Shown: one piece after another, positions 51,824 through 60,227 of the stretch
Layout: every line of letters begins with the position of its first letter
Numbering within the stretch: position 1 is the first letter of the stretch
NCBI GenBank assembly: GCA_905214345.1
Contig: CAJMLV010000001.1
Coordinates: forward strand, 1-64,000
Direction: 5' to 3'
Source: an uncultured bacterium
GTDB taxonomy: Bacteria > Bacillota > Clostridia > Oscillospirales > Ruminococcaceae
Length of the DNA: 64,000 nt
Notes under the pieces: generated by a model
What the model was told of the DNA's origin: nothing
Seen by the model: the letters and a program-made list of their open reading frames with translations, nothing else
Databases searched by the model: none
Translations under genes and position numbers: made by a program

Positions 51824-52210
51824 ATGTCACTGTCCGACGCCAACCTGCGTTATCTGTTTGCCCTGTCCGAACTGGCCGGGCAGGGCCGTCCCGTCCGCTC
51901 CATGGAGGTGGCGGACCTGTTGGGAGTGTCCCGCCCTTCGGTGGTGCGGGTACTCCAAACCCTGTCTGAGAGGGGCCTGGTGGAAAAAGCCTATTACGGC
52001 AAGATCACCCTCACCCCCAAAGGGCAGTTTACGGTGGAATATTACCGGGAACTGGTGGACCGCATCAATGCGGACTTTCCGCACACCGGCCTGGAACTTA
52101 CCCCGTCCCAGCGCCGGCAGGCTGCCCTGGCGCTGGCGGCCGCCCTGCCGGATGAGGAATACCGCCGCCTGTGCGCACGGCTGTCTGCACCCCTCCCGGC
52201 GGGAGAGTGA
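51824..52210 (+). CDS. DtxR/MarR-like winged-helix protein without metal ligands
   Basis: The 128-residue protein has the DtxR-type DNA-binding domain: VRSMEVADLLGVSRPSVVRVLQTL as helix-turn-helix (parts MEVADLLGVS and PSVVRVLQTL), then GKITLTPKG as wing. The residues after it do not contain the His/Glu/Cys set of the DtxR metal domain and end in an Ala/Leu/Arg helix. It may be a relic, a metal-blind partner or a regulator of another signal. It follows the feo terminator by 30 bases with its own AAAAGGGG site; promoter not identified. Confidence 0.75.
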   Translation: MSLSDANLRYLFALSELAGQGRPVRSMEVADLLGVSRPSVVRVLQTLSERGLVEKAYYGKITLTPKGQFTVEYYRELVDRINADFPHTGLELTPSQRRQAALALAAALPDEEYRRLCARLSAPLPAGE

Positions 52211-52221
52211 GGGGGCCCGAC

Positions 52222-52353
52222 ATGGCTGCCGCGCTGCTGTTTGCGGCGGCGGTGGGGGCGGGGACCCTGCTGATCCGCCGTCTGGCCCGGCGGGCGGCCC
52301 GCCGCCTTGACACCACCCGCCCCTCATGCTACAATGACCAACAGAAATTGTAG
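52222..52353 (+). CDS. Possible small membrane protein (43 aa)
   Basis: An ATG frame 12 bases after the regulator gives a 43-residue product with one hydrophobic helix (ALLFAAAVGAGTLLI) then RRLARRAARRL. A GTG at 52207 overlaps the previous stop. The 3' end runs through the tcdA promoter, and the ribosome site is poor. It may be chance. Confidence 0.3.
   Translation: MAAALLFAAAVGAGTLLIRRLARRAARRLDTTRPSCYNDQQKL
52307..52335 (+). promoter_or_regulatory. Sigma-A promoter of tcdA
   Basis: Perfect TTGACA (52307-52312), 17 bases, TACAAT (52330-52335); start near 52342. Confidence 0.85.
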
Positions 52354-52372
52354 GGATTAGGATGGTGGACCC

Positions 52373-53143
52373 ATGATCGATCAGTTTTCCCGCACCCGCA
52401 CCATGCTGGGGCAAGCGGGTATGCAGCGCCTGCAGAACGCCCGTGTGGCGGTGTTCGGTGTGGGCGGGGTAGGCGGCTATGCCGTGGAGGCCCTGGCCCG
52501 CAGCGGTGTGGGCACGCTGGACCTGATCGACGATGATGAGGTCTGCCTGACCAACCTGAACCGCCAGATCATCGCCACCCACGAGACCCTGGGCCGCCCC
52601 AAGGTGGAAGTCTTTGCCGAGCGAATCCATTCCATCAACCCTGATGCGGTGGTGAACATCCACCGGGTGTTTTTCGGCCCGGATACGGCGGGGCAGTTTG
52701 ATTTTTCCGCCTTCGATTATGTGGTGGACGCCATCGATACCGTCAGCGCCAAGGTGGAGCTGGCGGCCCTGGCCCAGCAGGCGGGGGTGCCTGTGATCAG
52801 CTCCATGGGCGCCGCCGGCAAGATGGACCCCACCGCTTTTGAGGTGGCGGACCTGTATGCCACTTCGGTCTGCCCTCTGGCCCGCGCCATGCGCACCCAG
52901 TGCCGCAAGCGGGGAATCCGCAACCTGAAGGTGGTCTATTCCCGGGAGACACCCCACGCCGTCCCGTCCCAGAGCGGCGGCAGTCTGGACACCGCCCGTA
53001 CCGGTCCGGCCCGCCGCCCGGTGCCCGGTTCCAACGCCTTTGTGCCGCCGGTGGCCGGGCTGATCCTGGCCGGGGAGGTCATCAAGGATCTGGCCCGGTG
53101 GCCGGAACTGGCAGACAAGGAGGTGGCCCAGGATGCCCCGTGA
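52373..53143 (+). CDS. tcdA: tRNA threonylcarbamoyladenosine dehydratase TcdA (ThiF/E1 family)
   Basis: The 256-residue protein has the E1-like ATP-binding fold GVGGVGG (29-35), then the DDDEVCLTNLNRQ segment and RGIRNLKVVYS. It would cyclise t6A37 to ct6A with ATP. MtaB in this window acts on the same nucleotide. Cys near VCPLAR may take part in catalysis. The ATG has AGGATGG. It overlaps the TtcA-like gene by 11 bases. Confidence 0.9.
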   Translation: MIDQFSRTRTMLGQAGMQRLQNARVAVFGVGGVGGYAVEALARSGVGTLDLIDDDEVCLTNLNRQIIATHETLGRPKVEVFAERIHSINPDAVVNIHRVFFGPDTAGQFDFSAFDYVVDAIDTVSAKVELAALAQQAGVPVISSMGAAGKMDPTAFEVADLYATSVCPLARAMRTQCRKRGIRNLKVVYSRETPHAVPSQSGGSLDTARTGPARRPVPGSNAFVPPVAGLILAGEVIKDLARWPELADKEVAQDAP

Positions 53144-53981
53144 ACTGCAGCCCTATGAAGTGATCGAGCGCAGCCTCATCAAGAAGTACCGCAAGCAGCT
53201 GTGGAACCCCTTTGTGGCCGCCATCAAGCGGTATGAACTGGTGCAGGAAGGGGACCGGGTGGCGGTGTGCATCTCCGGCGGCAAGGACTCCATGCTGCTG
53301 GCCAAGCTGATGCAGGAACTCCACCGCCATACCGAGGTTCCCTTTGAGCTGAAGTTTCTGGTTATGGACCCCGGGTACGCCCCGGAGAACCGCCGCCAGA
53401 TCGAGGACAACGCCAAGCTTCTGAATATCCCCATCACCGTGTTCGAAACGGATATTTTCGATACGGCCTACAATACCAACCGCAACCCCTGCTACCTCTG
53501 CGCCCGCATGCGCCGGGGGCATCTGTACAAGCAGGCCCAGTTCATGGGCTGCAACAAGATCGCTCTGGGCCACCATCTCAATGACGTCATCGAGACCGCC
53601 GTCATGAGCATGTTCTACGGCGCCCAGCTGCAGGGCATGCCCCCCAAGCTGCACAGCAAGAATTTTCCCGGCATGGAGCTCATCCGCCCGCTGTACTGCG
53701 TCAAGGAGCAGGATATCGTGGCCTGGTCCCGGTATCATGACCTGCATTTTCTGCAGTGCGCCTGCCGTATGACGGCCCGCAGCGATGAGCCCGGCGCGTC
53801 CAAGCGGCAGGAGGTCAAGACCCTGCTGCGGGAACTGAAAAAGGAAAACCCCAACATCGAAAACAATATTTTCAGCGCCCTGCATGCCGTCTGCCTGGAC
53901 ACTGTCCCCGGCTATAAATCCCGGGGCGTGGCCCACACCTTCCTGGAAGGCTACGACGACGCCCCGCCCGTCAGTGAATAA
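53133..53981 (+). CDS. TtcA-like PP-loop tRNA thiolase
   Basis: This 282-residue protein has the PP-loop SGGKDS at 48-53, a CYLC pair before RMRRG and ALGHHLNDVIETAVM, all as in TtcA. A Cys pair (LQCACRM) lies further on. TtcA proteins thiolate cytidine 32 in some tRNAs using a 4Fe-4S cluster. Gram-positive homologues may act on other positions. The ribosome site AAGGAGG lies within tcdA. Confidence 0.85.
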   Translation: MPRELQPYEVIERSLIKKYRKQLWNPFVAAIKRYELVQEGDRVAVCISGGKDSMLLAKLMQELHRHTEVPFELKFLVMDPGYAPENRRQIEDNAKLLNIPITVFETDIFDTAYNTNRNPCYLCARMRRGHLYKQAQFMGCNKIALGHHLNDVIETAVMSMFYGAQLQGMPPKLHSKNFPGMELIRPLYCVKEQDIVAWSRYHDLHFLQCACRMTARSDEPGASKRQEVKTLLRELKKENPNIENNIFSALHAVCLDTVPGYKSRGVAHTFLEGYDDAPPVSE

Positions 53982-53991
53982 TACACAAAAC

Positions 53992-54040
53992 AACGCACCC
54001 GCCGAACCGTCTGTAAGGGACGGAACAGCGGGTGCGTTTT
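53992..54040. terminator. Bidirectional terminator between the TtcA-like gene and the MutS-like gene
   Basis: ACGCACCCGC pairs with GCGGGTGCGT, with an inner CCGTC/GACGG stem; TTTT on plus, AAAA-flank serves minus. Confidence 0.85.
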
Positions 54041-54045
54041 ACATT

Positions 54046-55653
54046 TCAGGCTTGGTTTTCCCGGCGCTGGCGCAGGATCTCCTCCCGGCTCAGGCCGTAT
54101 TTGCGGGCAATGTCCCGGGCGTAACTCAGCCCGTCCGGGGTGGTGCGCAGGATGCGGTAGCTGCGGGTACCGTCGCCCACATTCTGCATCTGGGCCACCA
54201 GATTGTCCAGCTTGCCGGGACCGACGCTCAACTCCTCCACCCGCTGGCTCAGCTCGTGGATGTGGGTCACATACAACCCGCAGCAGCCGATCTCGCTGAT
54301 AGCGGCCAGCACCTCGGAGGCGATGTATCCGCCTTCCAGCAGACTGGTGGAACTGAAACTCTCGTCCATCAGCAGCATGTCGGTGTTGCGCAGCCGGGGC
54401 AGAATAGCGCTGATGCGGGCGCATTCGCTTTCCAGCCGTCCTTTGCCGTAGTTGTCCTCGTCCGAAGTGGGAAAGTGGGTGTAGATGCCGGTGACCGGGC
54501 TCATTTCGGCTTCCTCGGCGGGCACCGGCAACCCCAGCTGGAACAGCGCCTGGGCCATGCCCACCGAATAACAGAAGATGGATTTGCCGCCGTGGTTGGG
54601 CCCCGTCACCAGATAAAAGCGGCCCTTTTCGTCCAGGCAGAAATCATTGCAGACGATGGTTTCGCCGGGGGCTTTCAGTGCCAGCATGGGATTGTATACG
54701 TTGCGCAGCCGCAAAGCACGGTCCTGTACCGGGCGGATAACAGGGCGGCATACCGGGCATCCTGCCTGCCGCAGCTGGCAGATAAAGGGCACCGCTGCTG
54801 CCAGAAACCGCAGATCGTCCAGCAACTCAATAAAGAAGCGGGTCTCGTCGTGGAAGAACTGGTTGATCACCGGTTCCCAGCTGCGGATGACCTTGGCGAA
54901 CACCGTGTCCAAGGCCCGGTGCACCGCCCCGTTCAGCGCCTGCTTTTCATCGTCACGTCCGGCCTTGACCACATTGGCAAAGCCGGACATGCACACCATG
55001 GGGTCATTGCCGCGTCCCAGCAGCTTGTCCAGTACGCTGCCCTGGCGGAAAGGCTGGGTGTGCAGCCCCAGCAGCCCTGCTTCAGTCACATGCAGGCTGC
55101 CGTCCAGGTTCACACCCAGCGAGATGCTCTTCACCTGCCCGATCCGGGTTTCCAGTTCCCCCAGGTGGGAACGTAAGGCCCGGTAGTTTTCGCTGGCACA
55201 CCGGGCGTTGATCTCTTCTTTCAGCCGCCGCAGCCCGGCGCTGGTCACATCCAGCGCCGCCAGACGGGAGCGGAACAGCTCCACCAATTCCAGATACTGC
55301 TCAATGTACCGGGTGCTGGACAGACCGCTTTCCAGGCTGCCGTCGCCCCGGTTCAGTACCTTGCGCATCTCGTAGGCATCCCGGATCAGGGGCAGTGCAT
55401 CCCGCACCAGGGCCTGCAGCGGTTCGCTGTCCGCAATTTCCAGGATCAGTTCTGCCCGGTAGGCAAGCACCGCCGGTTCGCAGCTGAAAAACTGTTCCAG
55501 ATGCAGGTCCGCAATGCCGCGATAGCTTTCCCGGCGGATGCCGATCATCTGGTCCAGCTGCAGAGCGTGGATGAATTCGGTGTCCGGCAAAACGCAGCGT
55601 TCCGGCGGGGGATACCCGGCGGGGAACAAAAGGCGGAATGGCTCGTTACCCAT
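54046..55653 (-). CDS. MutS family ATPase (DNA mismatch repair-like)
   Basis: The 535-residue protein lacks the MutS mismatch-recognition domain. It has a helical lever-like region followed by a complete MutS ATPase: Walker A TGPNHGGKS (350-358), LLMDESFSSTS as Walker B and VTHIHEL. It also lacks the Smr nuclease of MutS2. Such short MutS-related proteins are common in Clostridia with unknown role. The ribosome site AAAGGA fits ATG 55653; longer frames upstream cross its promoter. Confidence 0.85.
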   Translation of the reverse strand: MGNEPFRLLFPAGYPPPERCVLPDTEFIHALQLDQMIGIRRESYRGIADLHLEQFFSCEPAVLAYRAELILEIADSEPLQALVRDALPLIRDAYEMRKVLNRGDGSLESGLSSTRYIEQYLELVELFRSRLAALDVTSAGLRRLKEEINARCASENYRALRSHLGELETRIGQVKSISLGVNLDGSLHVTEAGLLGLHTQPFRQGSVLDKLLGRGNDPMVCMSGFANVVKAGRDDEKQALNGAVHRALDTVFAKVIRSWEPVINQFFHDETRFFIELLDDLRFLAAAVPFICQLRQAGCPVCRPVIRPVQDRALRLRNVYNPMLALKAPGETIVCNDFCLDEKGRFYLVTGPNHGGKSIFCYSVGMAQALFQLGLPVPAEEAEMSPVTGIYTHFPTSDEDNYGKGRLESECARISAILPRLRNTDMLLMDESFSSTSLLEGGYIASEVLAAISEIGCCGLYVTHIHELSQRVEELSVGPGKLDNLVAQMQNVGDGTRSYRILRTTPDGLSYARDIARKYGLSREEILRQRRENQA

Positions 55654-55690
55654 GGCGCATATCCTTTCCTGAAAGTGTAAATATAGTTTC

Positions 55691-55719
55691 AATATACCCC
55701 ATAAATCCGGCATCGTCAA
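55691..55719 (-). promoter_or_regulatory. Sigma-A promoter of the MutS-like gene
   Basis: Minus strand TTGACG (55719-55714), 17 bases, TATATT (55696-55691). Confidence 0.8.
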
Positions 55720-55739
55720 TTCGCATCGCCCCGTCGCGC

Positions 55740-55768
55740 TGGACATTTGGCCGTGTATGCGGTACAAT
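55740..55768 (+). promoter_or_regulatory. Sigma-A promoter of glmM
   Basis: TGGACA (55740-55745), 17 bases, TACAAT (55763-55768). Confidence 0.75.
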
Positions 55769-55843
55769 AAGCACGGAACTGCAGTTGTGCGCGGATGCGC
55801 CCGCAGTCTGAATATGCTTTGCATCACCTGAAAGGGGAATAAA

Positions 55844-57250
55844 ATGGGTAAATACTTTGGTACCGACGGCTTCCGCGGTGAAGCCAATATAAATCTGACC
55901 GCGGATCATGCTTACAAGGTCGGTCGTTTCCTGGGCTGGTATTACAATGAGAAGCGCCGCCGCGACGAGCAGGAAGGCCGTGCCATTCAGGGCGGCCCCG
56001 CGCGCATCGTCATCGGCAAGGACACCCGCCGCTCCAGCTACATGTTCGAGTATTCGCTGGTGGGCGGCCTGGTGGCTTCCGGTGCGGATGCTTATCTGCT
56101 GCATGTCACCACCACCCCGTCGGTGGCTTATGTGGCCCGGGTGGACGGCTTCGATTGCGGCATCATGATCTCCGCCAGCCATAACCCCTACTATGATAAC
56201 GGCATCAAGCTCATCAACGGCCAGGGCGAGAAGATGGACGAAGAGGTCATCTCTCTGGTGGAAGCCTACCTGGACGGCGATCTCAACGCCTTTGGCGAGC
56301 ACTGGGACGAACTGCCCTACGCAACCAAGGACCAGATCGGCTGCACCGTGGACTATGTGGCGGGCCGCAACCGCTATATCGGCTACCTGATCTCTCTGGG
56401 CGTGTATTCCTTCCGCGGCGTCAAGGTGGGTCTGGACTGCGCCAACGGCTCCGCCTGGAATATCGCCAAGTCGGTGTTTGACGCCCTGGGCGCCACCACC
56501 TATGTGATCAACGCCGAACCCAACGGCCTGAATATCAACCGCAACGCCGGTTCCACCCACATCGAGGGGCTGCAGAAGTTTGTGGTGGAGAAGGGCCTGG
56601 ACATCGGCTTTGCCTACGACGGCGACGCCGATCGCTGCCTGTGCGTGGATGAGAAGGGCAACGTCATTACCGGCGACCACATCCTGTATATCTACGGCCG
56701 TTATATGAAGGAGCGCGGCAAGCTCATCGGCAACACCGTTGTGACCACTGTCATGTCCAACTTCGGTTTGTACAAGGCGCTGGATGATCTGGGCATCGAG
56801 TACGCCAAGACCGCCGTGGGCGACAAGTATGTGTATGAGTATATGCAGCAGCACGGCAGCCGTATCGGCGGCGAGCAGAGCGGCCATATCATCTTCAGCA
56901 AGTATGCCTCCACCGGCGACGGTATCCTCACCAGCCTGAAGATGATGGAAGTCATGCTGGCCCGTAAAAAGCCCATGAGCGAACTGGCTGCCCCGCTGGT
57001 GATCTATCCCCAGGTGCTGGTCAACGTCCGCGTGACCGATAAGGCTGCCGCCCAGGCCGACCCGGCGGTACAGACCGCTGTTCAGGCCGTGGCCGCCGAG
57101 CTGGGCGATACCGGCCGCATCCTGGTGCGTGAATCCGGCACCGAGCCTCTGGTCCGCGTGATGGTGGAAGCGCCCACCAAGGAGATCTGCCAGAAGTATG
57201 TGGATCAGGTGGTGGATGTGATCCGCAGCAAAGGCTACGAACAGGCGTGA
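55844..57250 (+). CDS. glmM: Phosphoglucosamine mutase
   Basis: This 468-residue enzyme makes glucosamine-1-P from glucosamine-6-P for UDP-GlcNAc. It has GTDGFRGEAN at the start, the phosphoserine loop ISASHNP (Ser112 is the catalytic residue), the metal loop DGDADR and the phosphate loop RESGTEPLVRV. An insertion of charged residues (EKRRRDEQEGRAIQGG) follows the first helix and makes it slightly longer than usual. The ribosome site is AAAGGGG. Confidence 0.95.
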   Translation: MGKYFGTDGFRGEANINLTADHAYKVGRFLGWYYNEKRRRDEQEGRAIQGGPARIVIGKDTRRSSYMFEYSLVGGLVASGADAYLLHVTTTPSVAYVARVDGFDCGIMISASHNPYYDNGIKLINGQGEKMDEEVISLVEAYLDGDLNAFGEHWDELPYATKDQIGCTVDYVAGRNRYIGYLISLGVYSFRGVKVGLDCANGSAWNIAKSVFDALGATTYVINAEPNGLNINRNAGSTHIEGLQKFVVEKGLDIGFAYDGDADRCLCVDEKGNVITGDHILYIYGRYMKERGKLIGNTVVTTVMSNFGLYKALDDLGIEYAKTAVGDKYVYEYMQQHGSRIGGEQSGHIIFSKYASTGDGILTSLKMMEVMLARKKPMSELAAPLVIYPQVLVNVRVTDKAAAQADPAVQTAVQAVAAELGDTGRILVRESGTEPLVRVMVEAPTKEICQKYVDQVVDVIRSKGYEQA

Positions 57251-57307
57251 TTTTTTGAAAAAACCAAAATTTTTTTAAAAAATCTGCAAAAAAATTCGAA
57301 AAAACCG

Positions 57308-57336
57308 TTGACAAACCCATTCGAGTCCGTTATAAT
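57308..57336 (+). promoter_or_regulatory. Consensus sigma-A promoter of tRNA-Pro
   Basis: TTGACA (57308-57313), 17 bases, TATAAT (57331-57336): both boxes perfect, as typical for stable RNA. The 57251-57307 stretch before it is strongly AT-rich and could act as an UP element. Confidence 0.92.
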
Positions 57337-57367
57337 CATATACGCTGACTGACCGGTTCGGTCGTGA

Positions 57368-57444
57368 CCGGGTGTAGCGCAGTTTGGTAGCGCGCTTGAA
57401 TGGGGTTCAAGAGGCCGTGAGTTCGACTCTCGCCACTCGGACCA
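57368..57444 (+). tRNA. tRNA-Pro (anticodon GGG)
   Basis: A 77-base cloverleaf: acceptor CCGGGTG/CACTCGG (one G-T), D stem GCGC/GCGC, anticodon stem CTTGA/TCAAG with loop ATGGGGT, so anticodon GGG reading CCC and CCU. The T arm is GTGAG-TTCGACT-CTCGC; CCA is encoded. It is transcribed alone. Confidence 0.96.
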
Positions 57445-57469
57445 AACAAGGGCCGTCAGATCAGCCCCG

Positions 57470-57503
57470 AAAAGCCGTGGAACGTAAGTTTCACGGCTTT
57501 TTT
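57470..57503 (+). terminator. Terminator of tRNA-Pro
   Basis: AAAGCCGTGGAA pairs with TTTCACGGCTTT (12 bp, one G-T) and a T run follows. From 57504 to 57655 I see no further gene or clear signal. Confidence 0.88.
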
Positions 57504-57655
57504 GTTATGTCCGGGGCTTACCCAAAGCAAACAATTTTTGACGGATGCTGTAACATCTGTGGGCAGTTTCCGTATTTACCGGCAGAGGAATCTCCGGCCT
57601 TTCTCGAAAAATAGGAGCTCAAAGCGTTGCAAATGAAAATGTGGGGGGCTTTCGG

Positions 57656-58045
57656 ATGAAAAAGACATTGTTGTCGCTGTGGCCGTTTCTGCTGCCTGTC
57701 CTTTTGTTTCTCCTGCTGGCGGGGTATGGTGTCGGCACGCAGTATATGGCGGAGGAAAAAACGCCCGAACTGTATTACAGGCCAGCCATTATGTACAACG
57801 ATCAATACTATCTCACTACCTCCGGCCAATCTTTCCGGAACCTGGACAAAGCGTCTCTCAGCTGTGTGGGCGTGCTTACCGAAGATGTGACCATCCACGC
57901 CCTGCCCACCGAGAATATGCAGTCCTGCGGATGCGAACATCTGGTGGGCGGCAATATCTATACCAGTGAAGAACATCCGGCCTATCTGTTTATGTATGAT
58001 GAAGAGGATGCACTCCACGCTTTTGTGCTGGAATCCGAAAGATAG
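57656..58045 (+). CDS. Membrane-anchored protein of unknown function (129 aa)
   Basis: The protein starts MKKTLLSLWPFLLPVLLFLL, an uncleaved signal anchor or signal peptide. About 100 outside residues follow, with paired Cys (SCVG, CGCE). No domain is recognised. It lies between tRNA-Pro and the two-component genes and ends at a terminator, so it is a separate unit. The ribosome site is GGGGGG. G+C is a little lower than neighbours, but not enough to claim transfer. Confidence 0.7.
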   Translation: MKKTLLSLWPFLLPVLLFLLLAGYGVGTQYMAEEKTPELYYRPAIMYNDQYYLTTSGQSFRNLDKASLSCVGVLTEDVTIHALPTENMQSCGCEHLVGGNIYTSEEHPAYLFMYDEEDALHAFVLESER

Positions 58046-58078
58046 GGAACCGAACGCATCAGGGCATGATACCTTTAC

Positions 58079-58105
58079 AAAAGACGGCTTTTACAGCCGT
58101 CTTTT
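58079..58105 (+). terminator. Terminator after the 129-aa membrane protein
   Basis: GACGGCT (58083-58089) pairs with AGCCGTC (58095-58101) over a TTTAC loop, then TTTT. Confidence 0.85.
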
Positions 58106-58138
58106 CCTTTTACAAGCCCCCTGGCAAAATATCTGTGC

Positions 58139-58144
58139 TATAAT
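58139..58144 (+). promoter_or_regulatory. Extended -10 promoter of the response regulator
   Basis: TGC-TATAAT without a recognisable -35, 37 bases before the start codon; extended -10 promoters can work without a -35 or with an activator. Confidence 0.55.
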
Positions 58145-58180
58145 GAAATCAAAGCGTAAGAGGGATAGTGAGGTATTTAC

Positions 58181-58849
58181 ATGAAAATTCTCATTGTCGA
58201 GGATGAAGCGGCCCTGGCCCGGACCTTGCAGACGGTTCTGCAGGGGGCGGGGTACGAGACCTGTGTGTGCCCGGATGCAGAGCAGGCATATGACGCGCTG
58301 CAGCAGCAAAAGGTGGAGCTGATTCTTCTTGACCGGATGCTGCCGGCCATGGACGGTGTTTCGCTGGCCAAACTTCTCAGAGGCCAGGGGGTGCAGACGC
58401 CCATCCTTTTTCTGACTGCATTGGGTGAGGTGGAACAGCGCATTGCCGGGTTGGATGCAGGCGGAGATGACTACCTGACCAAGCCTTTTCACAACGGAGA
58501 ACTGCTGGCCCGGGTCCGGGCGCTGATACGCCGGTATGACCATGGGGCCCGGCAGTATACAGTGGGCAATGTTACCTTTGACGAAGCCGCCATGCTGCTG
58601 ACTGGCCCCGGCGGCAGCACCGCGGTGACGGGTAAGCTCTGCACATTGGCGGAACTGATGTTTTCCCGTGCCGGGCAGGTTGTGACCCGGCGGGAAATCT
58701 TCGCCGAGGTGTGGGGCCTTGGTGCAGAGGCGGAAGAAGCGGTCATCGACAATTACATCTATTTTTTGCGGCGGGTGCTGCGAAAGGTGGAGGCAGACGT
58801 GCAGGTCCTTACGGTTCACGGGACCGGATACCGTCTGGTTGCATCATGA
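58181..58849 (+). CDS. OmpR-family response regulator
   Basis: The 222-residue protein has a receiver domain with the acidic pocket VEDEAA, phosphorylatable Asp51 in LLDRMLP and YLTKPF with the conserved Lys. A winged-helix output domain ends in VLTVHGTGYRLV. It is encoded with its kinase (ATGA overlap) and a lipoprotein. Promoter targets cannot be derived from the window. Confidence 0.93.
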   Translation: MKILIVEDEAALARTLQTVLQGAGYETCVCPDAEQAYDALQQQKVELILLDRMLPAMDGVSLAKLLRGQGVQTPILFLTALGEVEQRIAGLDAGGDDYLTKPFHNGELLARVRALIRRYDHGARQYTVGNVTFDEAAMLLTGPGGSTAVTGKLCTLAELMFSRAGQVVTRREIFAEVWGLGAEAEEAVIDNYIYFLRRVLRKVEADVQVLTVHGTGYRLVAS

Positions 58850-60102
58850 TGGGGGAAAATATGCTTGCCCGCCTGCAGGGCAAATTGCGGCGCAGCGGTA
58901 CGCTGTTGCTGGCGGTGGTATTCTGTGTACTGGGGATAATTGTATGCCGTCAGATCGCGCAGATGCTGGTGCAGTCCTATGACAAGCGGTTCAACGATGG
59001 CCGGGAACTGCTGGAAAATACAATTCTGGGCAGCGATCGGCTGGACCTGGAACAGATTTCCTGGTTTGAACGGCAATACGGGGTCTTTTTGTATTTGTAT
59101 AACCGGGAAAAGGAGATCGCACTGCCTTATCTGGTCAGCGCAGAAAAAGAACAATGGCGGACAAGTGCAGAATCTCTGGTGCAGAATTGCCGGGCGGCCA
59201 TCCCGGAAGGGGAGACCTACCTGCAGACGGAACCGGAACTGGCAGGCACCCGGGTTTCCTATACTATGCAGCAACTGGATTCCGGGCGGACCGCAGAACT
59301 GTTGATTTTGCAGCCGACAGCGGCTTTGTACCGTCAGATCCCGCAAGCTTGCCTGACCCCGGCGGCGGCTTTGTTGGCGGCATTTCTGTTGCTGGTGGTG
59401 CTGTATCAACGGTGGCTGTCCCGCACGTTTGCACCGGCCTATGCGGCCCAGCAGGCCCAGATGGACTTTTTGTCCCTGGCAGGGCACGAATTGCGCACAC
59501 CCGTTACCGTGATCCGTTCCAACGCAGAATTGTTGGCCGGGGAACAGACAAGGGGATCGGCAGGGCTGAACAATATTCTGACAGAGACTTTGCGGATGGA
59601 TGTTCTGGTGGAAGATCTGATTCTTTTTTCCCGTCTGCAGACCCAAAATATCCGACTGGACCTCCGGCAGGTGGATGTCTGCGAAATCCTTCTGGAGTGT
59701 TATGAACGGTTTTATCCGCTGTTGGAATCCGGCGGGCGGCATCTGCTCCTGGACCCGCCGCCGGATGAAGATGTGCCCCTGCAGGCGGACCCGGTGCGGC
59801 TGGGGCAGATGATGGGCACGCTGCTGTCCAACGCCAATGCGCACACGCCTCCCGGCACAACGGTCAGGCTGGGACTCCGGCAGGCAACCGACTGGCTGGA
59901 ATTGTATGTGCAGGATGATGGCCCAGGGATACCGGATGATGTGGATTGTATGCAGCGGGCAAAGGGCACACATCTGGGAGTCGGCCTTCCCATTGCCCGG
60001 GAGTTGGCACAGCTGCAGGGCGGCACGCTGCTGTGGGAAAACGTGCATCCCCACGGCGCACGATTCGCGTTTCGTTTTTCCATCAAGGCAGATAGTCGAT
60101 GA
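58846..60102 (+). CDS. Membrane sensor histidine kinase
   Basis: The 418-residue kinase has two membrane helices (about 20-40 and 170-192 from the first ATG) framing an outside sensor of about 130 residues. There is no clear HAMP domain. The kinase motifs are LAGHELRTPVTVI (H box), LLSNANAHTP (N box), DDGPGIPDD (G1) and GVGLPIARELAQLQGG (G2). The start may be ATG 58846, 58849 or 58861; the last has GGGGG 5 bases before it. Its partner is the regulator upstream. Confidence 0.92.
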   Translation: MMGENMLARLQGKLRRSGTLLLAVVFCVLGIIVCRQIAQMLVQSYDKRFNDGRELLENTILGSDRLDLEQISWFERQYGVFLYLYNREKEIALPYLVSAEKEQWRTSAESLVQNCRAAIPEGETYLQTEPELAGTRVSYTMQQLDSGRTAELLILQPTAALYRQIPQACLTPAAALLAAFLLLVVLYQRWLSRTFAPAYAAQQAQMDFLSLAGHELRTPVTVIRSNAELLAGEQTRGSAGLNNILTETLRMDVLVEDLILFSRLQTQNIRLDLRQVDVCEILLECYERFYPLLESGGRHLLLDPPPDEDVPLQADPVRLGQMMGTLLSNANAHTPPGTTVRLGLRQATDWLELYVQDDGPGIPDDVDCMQRAKGTHLGVGLPIARELAQLQGGTLLWENVHPHGARFAFRFSIKADSR

Positions 60103-60227
60103 AAATGCCCGGAGCCCGGCAAAAGATATGCTCGGTTCCGGGTCATTCTTTTCCTTTTTACAGGATTTTTTCAGGTTTGGGGCGGTATGCTGGCTTTGTT
60201 CCCGGAATAAGGAAAAGGAGGTTCTTT

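Noticed and set aside
57251..57307. A terminator for glmM in the A/T-rich stretch
   Set aside because: Only weak A/T pairing with no GC stem; better explained as an upstream element of the tRNA promoter.
57504..57655. A small gene between the tRNA terminator and the 129-aa protein
   Set aside because: Short frames are present but lack ribosome sites or recognisable pattern.
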